Source: an uncultured Parabacteroides sp. (GTDB lineage: Bacteria > Bacteroidota > Bacteroidia > Bacteroidales > Tannerellaceae). From it: DNA of 52,011 nt. Positions 18,288-25,678 of the stretch are shown piece after piece. The stretch is from contig CALUZV010000026.1 of the NCBI GenBank assembly GCA_944325345.1, forward strand, positions 1 to 52,011. The letters run 5' to 3'. The number at the start of each line of letters is the position of its first letter. The first letter of the stretch is position 1. The notes beneath the pieces are model-generated. The model did no database searches and was not told the DNA's origin. It saw nothing but the letters and a program-made list of their open reading frames with translations. The position numbers were made by a program, and so were the translations under genes.

Positions 18288-20036
18288 ATGCGTTGCCTAC
18301 GTGTCCTCATACCGCTACTGCTGCTTTTACTGAGCCTTGTCGCCTGTCATCCGGACGACCCGGTCGCCACGCGCCGTTTCGAGCAGGCCACCCGCCTCCT
18401 GCCCGTCGAACCGGAAGAATCCCTCTTGCTTCTGGACAGCATCGAATACCCGGAGAACCTGAATGCCAGGCAGAACGCCCGCTGGTGTATGCTCAAGGGG
18501 CAAGTTGCCGATACCATCCATTCGCCCATGCCCTACAGCTCGCAGTTGGAACGCGCCGTGCGCTATTTCAAGAGGGAAGGGGGCGCGATGGAGCAGGCGC
18601 AGGCACTGTTCTACCTCGGTCGCGCCTATGCCGACGAGAAAATCTATAACGGGGCACAGGAAATGTATCAGGAAGCTCTTGCGCTTGCTCTGAGCGAAAA
18701 GAATTGGAATTTGGCGGGCTATATTGTCAGCTATATAGGGGATATTTATGAGTTTAAGGCAACCTACGACCTTGCCGAAGAGAAATATTTGGAAGCAACC
18801 GAGTATTTCCGGAAGGCTGGGAATCAGAGGAGCCAAGCGTTTGCCTTTAGCAATGCCGGTCGGCAAGCCGCCTTCGAAGATTCATTGGATATGGCATTGG
18901 ATTATATGAAGAGAGCGGATAGCCTGATACAAGGTGTAGGGGATTCTTCGGATTATGCTTCTGTTTTGAATGGGATGGGGAATGTTTATAGGTTTAGAGG
19001 GGAATATGAGAAGGCCAAAGCCTATTTGAATAAGTCGATTGTTTGGGAAACAAACGATGATGATGTACCAACGTATTCCGCTTTGGCTTCCCTATATATA
19101 GAATTAGGAGAATTAGATAGTGCTCGTTATTATTGCCAATTGGCAGAGGCGCCGACAATGAATCCTCATACTCATATCCGATTATATTACAAATATTATT
19201 TGATAGCAAAGCAAGAAGAAAATACGAATTTGGCGTTATCTTATTTGGAACGGTATTTTGAAAAGAGTGATTCTATTACATTGGCAAGGAATGATGCAGA
19301 TATAATTAGTGTCGAGAAGCGTTATAAACATAATCATTTGATATCTGAAAACAGAATCTTGCGTAAATCTAATTATCGCTATATATCTTTGTCTATATTT
19401 ATTTTATTAATAGCTTCTGTTTCTGTTATTATTTATCAAATACGTGTGAATCGACGTAATCGAATCATTATAGCGCAGCAACAGGCAATGCAAGAAAAGA
19501 ATGAAAGACTACAAATGTTGGAACATGAGTTGGCAAATACAAATGCTGAATTGAACCAGATTTCAACTCAATTGGAACAGTATAAAAATTCTCATTCATC
19601 TGAAGAAAATCAAGCGTTACTTAGTCAATATGCAGAACGAAAACAAGAAGCCGAGCGATTAATGTCTCAAATACAAAAACAGCGTCAAGATTTATTCCAA
19701 GAATCTGCTATTATGAAAAGATTACTCAAATCATCAGACAAAGTAATTGCCGGAAACCAAAAATCCTTATTGACGGACAAGGATTGGAAAGCCATCTATG
19801 CCCAAGTAGCATCTTCCTATCCTACTGCCGCGAAGTTCCTGCGAGAGTCGAAGCTGACAGAAAAAGAACAACAATTAGCTTATCTCTCCGTCTTCAATTT
19901 TGAAGCGAAGCGGGAAGCCGTCCTGCTCGGAGCCCAGCTTGATGCCGTCAATAAAAGCCGCCAGCGGCTGCGCCGGAAGCTGGGAATAACGGATAGAAAC
20001 CTTAGCTTGCACGACTATTTGGTAAATCTTGAATAA
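18288..20036 (+). CDS. TPR-containing membrane lipoprotein with C-terminal HTH-like domain (putative regulator)
   Basis: A 582-residue protein. A lipoprotein signal with lipobox SLVAC (Cys20) is followed by TPR-type helices at about 50-330 (e.g. QALFYLGRAYADEKIYNGAQ, YEKAKAYLNKSIVWE), a transmembrane helix at 365-385 (YISLSIFILLIASVSVIIYQ), a long coiled coil at 390-480 and a C-terminal helical domain (LTEKEQQLAYLSVFNF ... VNKSRQRLRRKLGI) resembling a LuxR/HTH DNA-binding unit. This architecture is common in Bacteroidetes next to DUF3244 and small outer-membrane genes and is presumed to sense an envelope signal. The 18.95-19.77 kb part is visibly more AT-rich than the ends. A small hairpin AGACTAT-aag-ATAGTCT (20053-20069) follows the stop. 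Confidence 0.85.
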   Translation: MRCLRVLIPLLLLLLSLVACHPDDPVATRRFEQATRLLPVEPEESLLLLDSIEYPENLNARQNARWCMLKGQVADTIHSPMPYSSQLERAVRYFKREGGAMEQAQALFYLGRAYADEKIYNGAQEMYQEALALALSEKNWNLAGYIVSYIGDIYEFKATYDLAEEKYLEATEYFRKAGNQRSQAFAFSNAGRQAAFEDSLDMALDYMKRADSLIQGVGDSSDYASVLNGMGNVYRFRGEYEKAKAYLNKSIVWETNDDDVPTYSALASLYIELGELDSARYYCQLAEAPTMNPHTHIRLYYKYYLIAKQEENTNLALSYLERYFEKSDSITLARNDADIISVEKRYKHNHLISENRILRKSNYRYISLSIFILLIASVSVIIYQIRVNRRNRIIIAQQQAMQEKNERLQMLEHELANTNAELNQISTQLEQYKNSHSSEENQALLSQYAERKQEAERLMSQIQKQRQDLFQESAIMKRLLKSSDKVIAGNQKSLLTDKDWKAIYAQVASSYPTAAKFLRESKLTEKEQQLAYLSVFNFEAKREAVLLGAQLDAVNKSRQRLRRKLGITDRNLSLHDYLVNLE

Positions 20037-20151
20037 GCTATTGATAAATAATAGACTATAAGATAGTCTGTCTTATCTCTTGTCCTATTTATCCTTCTGT
20101 AATCGTTTGATAATCAAAAGAGGCTTGTCCTATTAGAAAAGGTAGGATTTC

Positions 20152-20182
20152 TTTGCTACTTGTGGTTATCGTTCTACTTTTG
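20152..20182 (+). promoter_or_regulatory. Promoter of DUF3244 gene (-33/-7 pair)
   Basis: TTTG (20152-20155), 19 bp, TACTTTTG (20175-20182): a full match to the Bacteroidetes consensus. It starts a transcript just ahead of ATG 20207 and rules out an in-frame ATG at 20153. Confidence 0.8.
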
Positions 20183-20206
20183 CGGCATCAAATTTTAAAC
20201 GAATAC

Positions 20207-20560
20207 ATGATGGATGCAAAAAAGATTTTATGTATGATCGTAGCATTGGCTATGGTGGTTCCGGTGTTTGGACGGAAGGTCCATATGCATGGAGATTGGA
20301 GACCTCAGAAATCATTAGTTAATATTCCTATTGAGGGGAATATTGATGATGAAACGTGCGAATTGACCTTGCAGTTTTTGTCAGACTTAGGCCTTATACA
20401 GGTAGTGATAACGGATGATAGTGGTAATCCGATATATCAAGAGTCTGTAGAAGCAGAGGCAGGGCAGATAGTTTTCATTTTATTAGATGAATTACCTGCC
20501 CAAGGGCAGATGATATCTGTTAATGATGGGAATAATGTAGTGTATGGTTTTATCAATTAA
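20207..20560 (+). CDS. DUF3244 domain-containing exported protein
   Basis: A 117-residue protein with a Sec-type signal (KKILCMIVALAMVVPVFG) and a single compact beta-sandwich domain: IPIEGNIDDETCELTLQFLSDLG, VVITDDSGNPIYQESVEAEAGQ and a C-terminal GNNVVYGFIN. The pattern fits DUF3244, an uncharacterised family of small secreted proteins in Bacteroidetes. The position right after the TPR/HTH membrane regulator repeats a known neighbourhood and suggests regulation by it (inference). The start is ATG 20207 or the adjacent ATG 20210. Confidence 0.82.
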   Translation: MMDAKKILCMIVALAMVVPVFGRKVHMHGDWRPQKSLVNIPIEGNIDDETCELTLQFLSDLGLIQVVITDDSGNPIYQESVEAEAGQIVFILLDELPAQGQMISVNDGNNVVYGFIN

Positions 20561-20611
20561 ATTTTTAATGAAAGGAATATCCTTCATTTTAAGATTATCA
20601 AAATTTGCAGT

Positions 20612-21097
20612 ATGATTTTTAGAATATTATCTGTTGCTCTGTTTTTTTTAATTTCGATAGTTGCCTATTCCCAAAAATCCATCGAACTGGAGCCTCACCT
20701 CGGCTACACCTTCAGTAGCGGCCGTTTTACTCACGTCAAGTCCAGCGGCTTCGAGGTTGGTTTGTCTGCCTCATTCCAAGTAAAGCCGAGGTTTTATATC
20801 AATCCGGAGGTATCGTATGTCGGGACGCGGGAATATGATTGGGTGGTCAGCCATTTTATCGTCCCGGTCTATGCCTCTTACCGTCTGCCGGTCAAGAAAG
20901 TTACGTTCGATTTCAATGTTGGGCCGTATGGGCAGTTTGCGACGAAGCGGTATTTGCATGATTTTGGGATTGCGGTGAAGGCTGGGGTTGCGTATGAGCG
21001 CTTTCATTTCTCGTTGCAAACCTACCAGAATTTGATCTACGATAGCAATCCGATGTTCTTTGGCCTGGCCTTTGGCTATCGCATTCCGCTAAAGTAA
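20612..21097 (+). CDS. Small outer-membrane beta-barrel protein
   Basis: A 161-residue protein with a signal peptide (MIFRILSVALFFLISIVAYSQ) followed by about eight amphipathic beta strands with aromatic ends (e.g. IELEPHLGYTFSSG, GFEVGLSASFQVKPRFYINP, FHFSLQTYQNLIY, FGLAFGYRIPLK). This is the look of an 8-stranded OmpX/OmpA-like barrel or porin-family protein. No specific function can be assigned. It is 51 bp downstream of the DUF3244 gene and is followed by a strong hairpin element. Confidence 0.78.
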   Translation: MIFRILSVALFFLISIVAYSQKSIELEPHLGYTFSSGRFTHVKSSGFEVGLSASFQVKPRFYINPEVSYVGTREYDWVVSHFIVPVYASYRLPVKKVTFDFNVGPYGQFATKRYLHDFGIAVKAGVAYERFHFSLQTYQNLIYDSNPMFFGLAFGYRIPLK

Positions 21098-21322
21098 ATT
21101 AGGCACGGATTACGCGGATTTCACGGTGGAGAATAATCCGTGTCATCCGCGTAATCCGCGTCTAATTTTTTTTCGTATTCGAGTAGGGGTTTCCTCCCAT
21201 CCCGCTGTCTTATCATCGAAACATAAAATTTATAGTATGAAGAAAATTCTCTTTTTATTGCTTTTGTGCATGATGGCTGGGACAGCCGGTGCCCAGCGCA
21301 AGGTCTCGTCGGGACTGTTGGT
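21097..21322 (+). repeat. 226-bp duplicated 5' block, copy 1
   Basis: Nearly identical (two mismatches seen) to 22839-23064. It holds a hairpin element, the untranslated leader and the first 29 codons of an outer-membrane protein gene. Outside the block the two genes diverge strongly. Confidence 0.95.
21098..21166. repeat. GCGGATTACGCGGAT inverted-repeat element 1
   Basis: The arm AGGCACGGATTACGCGGAT pairs imperfectly with ATCCGCGTAATCCGCGTCT to give a hairpin of about 25 bp. The element begins at the stop codon of the preceding beta-barrel gene and ends about 70 bp before the next start. Further copies are at 22840, 24294 and, longer, at 42394. Confidence 0.9.
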
Positions 21323-21857
21323 TGGCGGAGGCGTCGGCTTCGCCCGGAACGCGGACGATTGGTATGGGCTGAGCGATTTTTTCAACACTTGGTCGGTGTA
21401 TGGGAAGATGGAATACAAGGGAAATGCCGCCTTTGGCTATCGTGTCCGCATTGAGCCGGAGCGGAGCAGTCATTTCTTTTTCGATATGGATTTTTGGCTG
21501 AACGCGAAGTTTTATAAGGATATAGATGTGTTTTACGAATGGGAGGAAAGAACTAATCCGATTGTAACGGTAGAGGCCAATGACGCGCGGCTTTCTTTTG
21601 CTTTCTCGCCTTCTGTCAATTATCGGATTTCGGAGCGGTGGTATGTCGGTCTGGGTTTGGAGCCCACAGTCTACTTTGCCAAATACCGCCTTTTGGATCT
21701 TCCGATAATTTGGAAGGTTGGATATAACTTCGGAAAGATGGATATCGCCATAAACTATCGGTTGGGGTTGGCACATACACTTGACAAACATACGCTTTTC
21801 AGGGGCGAGGTGTCTGATCTGAATCTTTCTATTTATATTCCTTTCGTATCTCGATAA
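21237..21857 (+). CDS. Outer-membrane beta-barrel protein, paralogue 1
   Basis: A 206-residue protein with signal peptide MKKILFLLLLCMMAGTAGAQ and a mature part of alternating hydrophobic strands (AAFGYRVRIEPERSSHFFFD, SFAFSPSVNYRISERWYVG, PTVYFAKYRLLD, LNLSIYIPF). The C-terminal Phe-containing end fits an outer-membrane barrel. Its leader and first 29 codons are almost identical to those of the gene at 22979, while the mature parts are only moderately similar. The ATG at 21237 is chosen because the upstream in-frame codons belong to the hairpin element. Confidence 0.78.
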   Translation: MKKILFLLLLCMMAGTAGAQRKVSSGLLVGGGVGFARNADDWYGLSDFFNTWSVYGKMEYKGNAAFGYRVRIEPERSSHFFFDMDFWLNAKFYKDIDVFYEWEERTNPIVTVEANDARLSFAFSPSVNYRISERWYVGLGLEPTVYFAKYRLLDLPIIWKVGYNFGKMDIAINYRLGLAHTLDKHTLFRGEVSDLNLSIYIPFVSR

Positions 21858-21919
21858 AATTATTTTTTCTATGGAGTTATAACATAATTAATAATCATAA
21901 ATAAATTAATTAATATCTT

Positions 21920-22705
21920 ATGTCAAACACAACAAAATACCAAATCAACGTGAGTTTGCAAGACAACTCCGTTACGGTGAACGACAAGGATGACAAAATC
22001 TTCGTCGTCGTATCGCAGGGCACTGCCGACCAGGATCGCCTTGTGGATGAAATCATGGATGTGAACCCCGGTCTGGAGCCTGAGACTGTCCGCATGGTGC
22101 TCGACCTCTTCAACCGGATTGTCATGAAGCTCCTCTTGCAGGGCCTCCGGGTGAACACCGGACTTATCAACATCGAGTTGGTTTGTAAGGGCGTAACCTA
22201 TGACGGGACTTGGAATCCGGAGGTTAATTCCTTGCAAATCAATATCGCCCCATCCAAGGAATTCCGCTCTATCTTAGACAACACGACGATTCACATCAAC
22301 GGTGAAGCCCAAAGTCCGATGTCTGTAGCCGGTGGTGAATCCGCTCAGGGCGCTGGCTTCCGCGTCAAAGCCGGACGTGCCTTCACGCTGCACGGACGGA
22401 ATATCAAGGTGGTTGGCGACGACCCGTCGGTAGGTATCTCATTGACGGATTCAGACGGTACGGTAACGAAAATCGAAGGCGATTTGATTATCCAAAATGA
22501 TCCGAAGAAGCTGGTATTCATCATTCCGGCAGGGCTGGACGAGGGCGATTACGAGCTGAAAGTTGTAACGCAATATGCCGGTGGCAACTGGAAATTGAAA
22601 ACGCCACGCACGATTTCCAGAACCCTCACGATAGGAGAGCCTATTGGCGATGAGCCTGTTACCGGTGGCGATGACGAAGAGGAAGACGGCCCGCAAGTCC
22701 AATAA
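21920..22705 (+). CDS. HU-like DNA-binding domain protein with C-terminal DUF4469/Ig-like domain
   Basis: A 261-residue protein without signal peptide. Residues 1-120 resemble the HU/IHF-like DNA-binding domain found fused to DUF4469 (IMDVNPGLEPETVRMVLDLF, NIELVCKGVTYDGTWNP, INIAPSKEFRSIL). Residues about 150-235 form an Ig-like beta domain (FTLHGRNIKVVGDDPSVG, LVFIIPAGLDEGDYELKV), followed by an acidic tail (GDDEEEDGPQ). Such proteins occur throughout Bacteroidales and their role is not known; DNA binding is inferred from the fold. It sits between two outer-membrane paralogues and ends 15 bp before repeat array E. Confidence 0.82.
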   Translation: MSNTTKYQINVSLQDNSVTVNDKDDKIFVVVSQGTADQDRLVDEIMDVNPGLEPETVRMVLDLFNRIVMKLLLQGLRVNTGLINIELVCKGVTYDGTWNPEVNSLQINIAPSKEFRSILDNTTIHINGEAQSPMSVAGGESAQGAGFRVKAGRAFTLHGRNIKVVGDDPSVGISLTDSDGTVTKIEGDLIIQNDPKKLVFIIPAGLDEGDYELKVVTQYAGGNWKLKTPRTISRTLTIGEPIGDEPVTGGDDEEEDGPQVQ

Positions 22706-22720
22706 TCCCCTTCTTTGTTT

Positions 22721-22840
22721 CCTAAACGCCGTTTAAGTTCCCGCTTAAACGGCGTTTATGTTATCTCTTAAACGATGATTAAGTTCCCTCTTAAATGGCG
22801 TTTAAGAGAGCTCTTAAACGTCGATTAAGACTCCTCTTAA
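22721..22840. repeat. 23-bp tandem array E (5 units)
   Basis: The dyad CTTAAACG-N-CGTTTAAG and variants recur at 22721, 22744, 22767, 22790 and 22813, every 23 bp, with the centre and one arm varying between copies. The array starts 15 bp after the HU/DUF4469 stop and runs directly into the second copy of the duplicated 226-bp block. Confidence 0.93.
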
Positions 22841-23064
22841 TTAGGCACGGATTACGCGGATTTCACGGTGGAGAATAATCCGTGTCATCCGCGTAATCCG
22901 CGTCTAATTTTTTTTCGTATTCGAGTAGGGGTTTCCTCCCATCCCGCTGTCTTATCATCGAAACATAAAATTTATAGTATGAAGAAAATTCTCTTTTTAT
23001 TGCTTTTGTGCATGATGGCTGGGACGGCTGGTGCCCAGCGCAAGGTCTCGTCGGGACTGTTGGT
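22839..23064 (+). repeat. 226-bp duplicated 5' block, copy 2
   Basis: The counterpart of 21097-21322 at an offset of 1742 bp. It contains another GCGGATTACGCGGAT hairpin (22840-22908), the leader and the signal-peptide codons of the second paralogue. Confidence 0.95.
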
Positions 23065-23623
23065 GAGTGGAGGTTTGGGTTTTGACCGGGAAGCCGTCGA
23101 ATATGGCGGTTATGATATGTGGGGAATCTTTGCGGGTATATATGATTATCCGTTAGAGCGGTATAGTTCCGATTATCGGGGAAACCTCTCGTTGGGTTAT
23201 CGCTTCCGGATTGAGCCAGATAAAAATCCGGGATTCTTTTGGGATATAGATTTGCTGCTGAATGCCAAGTTCTTTAAAGATCTCAATTGCTATTTTGAGG
23301 CGGTTGATGAATATTCGTATGTTCCGGCATTTTGGACAGAATCTAAGACGTTGCGCCTTTCCATGGCGGTTTCTCCTTCTATTAATTATCGGATACTGGA
23401 ACATTTATATACCGGCATCGGGGTTGAACCGACATTGTATTTCGCCGGGAAGCGGATATTCGATGCACCCCTTGTGCTGAAGGTCGGCTATCAAGTCGGG
23501 AAGCTGGATTTCGCCCTGACTTATCGTGTCGGCTTCACGAAAGTAGCTTCGAATGAGCTGGTTCCGTATGGTAAGGTTTCCGATTTGAATCTCTCGGTAT
23601 TCATCCCTTTTCATGTGAAATAG
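22979..23623 (+). CDS. Outer-membrane beta-barrel protein, paralogue 2
   Basis: A 214-residue protein with the same signal peptide as paralogue 1 (MKKILFLLLLCMMAGTAGAQ) and the shared mature N-terminus RKVSSGLLV, then a diverged barrel (LSLGYRFRIEPDKNPGFFWD, LSMAVSPSINYRILEHLYTG, PTLYFAGKRIFDAPLVLKVG, DLNLSVFIPFHVK). The motif order matches the neighbouring paralogues, so it is an outer-membrane barrel of unknown function. The ATG at 22979 is preferred over the in-frame ATG at 22868, which lies in the hairpin element. Confidence 0.78.
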   Translation: MKKILFLLLLCMMAGTAGAQRKVSSGLLVSGGLGFDREAVEYGGYDMWGIFAGIYDYPLERYSSDYRGNLSLGYRFRIEPDKNPGFFWDIDLLLNAKFFKDLNCYFEAVDEYSYVPAFWTESKTLRLSMAVSPSINYRILEHLYTGIGVEPTLYFAGKRIFDAPLVLKVGYQVGKLDFALTYRVGFTKVASNELVPYGKVSDLNLSVFIPFHVK

Positions 23624-23644
23624 TCATTTAAACAATAAGTTATT

Positions 23645-24289
23645 ATGAAAAAGATTCTATTCTTTTTAGCATGTATGTTGCTATCAAATGCCGCTATGGC
23701 ACAGGTCGAACATGGTGCCCTGGTGGGCGGCAATGCAGTTTTCCCCATTCAAGACGGACGAAAGTTTAGTGGAGATTGGGAGACAGAGCAGGCGAAGTAT
23801 TCATTCCAGAACTGGGTGCGGCCACAGATTACGGTGGGTTATCGCTTCCGCTTCCTGCCCCGGGAGAAGTTTTTCTATGATTTGGATATCCGCGCCGGAT
23901 TCCAATGGACGAATAGCCATCATTACAATTACTATTTAGGGTTTATTCCGGATGGGAATGGTGGTTATCTGGCGGGAAGCGATCATACCGGCTTTCACGA
24001 GTTCCTGCTCCCGATATCCATCTCCGCCAGCTGGAACTGGCAGTTCGGGAAGGGATTCCACCTCGGAGCCGGACTTGCCCCGACGCTCTACGTCAGTCCG
24101 AATCCCGTCTTCGATTTAGGAGTGCTGGCGAAGTTCGGCTACCGCGTCTGCAAGCATCTCGAATTGGGATTGACCTACCAATACGGTTGCCTGAACACGC
24201 TGAAACACTTCGAGAACGATGGGAAGGCCGGACGGCGGGGACATCTGTCCGACTTGATGTTCTCGGTGTATGTGCCGTTCCATCTGTAA
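23645..24289 (+). CDS. Outer-membrane beta-barrel protein, paralogue 3
   Basis: A 214-residue protein with signal peptide (MKKILFFLACMLLSNAAMAQ). Repeated strands such as PQITVGYRFRFLPREKFFYD, HEFLLPISISASWNWQFG and FHLGAGLAPTLYVSPNPVF parallel those of the two upstream paralogues, as does the ending HLSDLMFSVYVPFHL. It follows paralogue 2 by 21 bp without a hairpin, so the two are probably cotranscribed. The function is unknown. Confidence 0.78.
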   Translation: MKKILFFLACMLLSNAAMAQVEHGALVGGNAVFPIQDGRKFSGDWETEQAKYSFQNWVRPQITVGYRFRFLPREKFFYDLDIRAGFQWTNSHHYNYYLGFIPDGNGGYLAGSDHTGFHEFLLPISISASWNWQFGKGFHLGAGLAPTLYVSPNPVFDLGVLAKFGYRVCKHLELGLTYQYGCLNTLKHFENDGKAGRRGHLSDLMFSVYVPFHL

Positions 24290-24293
24290 AAAA

Positions 24294-24366
24294 GAGGCAC
24301 GGATTACGCGGATTTCACGGTTTTTATTTCTAAATAATCCGTGTCATTCCGCGTAATCCGTGCCTA
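24294..24366. repeat. GCGGATTACGCGGAT inverted-repeat element 3
   Basis: AGGCACGGATTACGCGGAT at 24294 pairs with the complementary ATTCCGCGTAATCCGTGCCT ending near 24366, leaving an AT-rich loop. It begins 5 bp after the stop of paralogue 3 and may serve as its 3' end. Confidence 0.88.
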
Positions 24367-24375
24367 AATATATCC

Positions 24376-24503
24376 TTGAATCAGAGCCAATCGGCAACCT
24401 TCGATCATCTACCTTGGCACCCGTGGGTGTGTTTCCCCGGGCCGGTTACAAGCCCGGGGTAGGTAAAAATGATTTAGGTTGCAACTTTAATTGGCTGATT
24501 CAA
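24376..24503. other. Branched inverted-repeat element overlapping the pheS 3' end
   Basis: Outer arms TTGAATCAG-ag-CCAAT (24376-24391) and ATTGGCTGATTCAA (24490-24503), then GCAACCT/AGGTTGC (24394-24400 with 24476-24482), ATCAT/ATGAT and ACCT/AGGT form one long interrupted stem. It encloses two perfect hairpins, CACCC-gt-GGGTG (24418-24429) and CCCCGGGC-N9-GCCCGGGG (24435-24459). The result is a three-way junction. The right arm includes the last codons and stop of pheS. It could be a REP/MITE-like element or a structured 3' UTR. Confidence 0.8.
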
Positions 24504-25506
24504 ATTGTTTCAGGAAACGAATATCGTTTTCCGAGAACATTCTTAAGTCTTTCACCTGATACTTCAGGTTCGTGATGCGTTCGATACCCATGCCGAGGGC
24601 GTAACCCGTATAGACCTTACTGTCGATGCCGCAGTTTTCCAATACGTTCGGGTCCACCATACCGCAACCGAGGATTTCAACCCACCCCGTATGCTTACAG
24701 AAGGCGCAGCCCTTGCCGCCGCAGAGGTTGCAAGAAATATCCATCTCGGCAGAAGGCTCGGTGAACGGGAAGTAAGACGGACGGAGGCGAATCTTCGTGT
24801 CGGCCCCGAACATCTCCTTTGCAAAGAACAGAAGCGCCTGCTTCAAGTCGGCAAACGAAACATTCTTATCTACATATAAACCTTCTACTTGGTGGAAGAA
24901 GCAATGGGCACGGTAGGAGATGGCCTCATTGCGGTAAACACGTCCCGGACAGATAATGCGGATAGGCGGCTGCTGGCGTTCCATCACGCGCGTCTGCACC
25001 GAAGAAGTATGGGTGCGGAGCAATACGTCGGGGCTATGCTGGATGAAGAACGTGTCTTGCATATCGCGGGCAGGATGATCTTCGGCGAAGTTGAGCGACG
25101 AGAAAACGTGCCAGTCGTCCTCGATTTCCGGGCCTTCGGCGATGCTGAAGCCCAAGCGTCCGAAGATGTCGCAGATTTCTTTCTTTACGATAGAGAGGGG
25201 ATGGCGCGTGCCCAGTTGGATGGGATAGGCCGTGCGAGTCAGGTCGATTTCGTCGTTCGAGGTCTGGGCATTCTCAAAACTTTCTTTCAATTCGTTTATT
25301 TTTTGCTGGGCTGTTTCCTTCAGTTGGTTCAGATACATACCCACCTCGCGTTTCTGCTCTGCCGGCACGTTGCGGAAGTCGTTCATCAACATAGAGATTT
25401 CCCCCTTCTTGCTGAGGTACTTGATGCGCAAAGCTTCCAGTTCTCCGGCGTTGGCCGCGTGCATGTTTTCTACTTCCTGGAGTAGTGCTTTTATTTTATC
25501 GATCAT
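24487..25506 (-). CDS. pheS: Phenylalanyl-tRNA synthetase alpha subunit
   Basis: A 339-residue catalytic subunit of the alpha2-beta2 enzyme that charges tRNA-Phe. The N-terminal coiled coil (about 1-90) is followed by the class II core: HPLSIVKKEICDIFGRLGF, motif 2 CPGRVYRNEAISYRAHCFFHQVEG (split around residue 200), LRPSYFPFTEPSAEMDISC and the motif 3 region GMGIERITNLKY. The four cysteines in ISCNLCGGKGCAFCKHTGW form a zinc-knuckle-like insert. The start at 25506 is chosen because the -7 box (25537-25544) overlaps the alternative ATG at 25539. Its 3' end lies within the branched inverted repeat. Confidence 0.96.
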   Translation of the reverse strand: MIDKIKALLQEVENMHAANAGELEALRIKYLSKKGEISMLMNDFRNVPAEQKREVGMYLNQLKETAQQKINELKESFENAQTSNDEIDLTRTAYPIQLGTRHPLSIVKKEICDIFGRLGFSIAEGPEIEDDWHVFSSLNFAEDHPARDMQDTFFIQHSPDVLLRTHTSSVQTRVMERQQPPIRIICPGRVYRNEAISYRAHCFFHQVEGLYVDKNVSFADLKQALLFFAKEMFGADTKIRLRPSYFPFTEPSAEMDISCNLCGGKGCAFCKHTGWVEILGCGMVDPNVLENCGIDSKVYTGYALGMGIERITNLKYQVKDLRMFSENDIRFLKQFESAN

Positions 25507-25536
25507 TGCAATCTGTATGTTTTTGTATTCGATGGG

Positions 25537-25567
25537 CAAAGGTAGTTTATTCTTTTAAAAAAGCAAC
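25537..25567 (-). promoter_or_regulatory. Promoter of pheS
   Basis: Minus-strand TACCTTTG (25544-25537) with GTTG about 19 bp upstream (25567-25564) fits the -33/-7 pattern, about 30 bp before ATG 25506. Confidence 0.65.
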
Positions 25568-25618
25568 GTGTTTATTGAGGAATTTTAGAGAAATCTTCCA
25601 ATCTCTTGATATTCTCTG

Positions 25619-25626
25619 TATATTTG
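25619..25626 (+). promoter_or_regulatory. -7 box of GH3 gene
   Basis: TATATTTG fits TAnnTTTG, 46-52 bp before the GH3 start. A -33 element is not evident. Confidence 0.45.
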
Positions 25627-25678
25627 GGCAATCAAACCATGATGGACGACGATATCATTTTATAATTATATAATGTAT

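Noticed and set aside
21126..21236. N-terminal extensions of the two outer-membrane paralogues (also 22868-22978)
   Set aside because: The extra codons come from the hairpin element and leader, and would bury a normal signal peptide.
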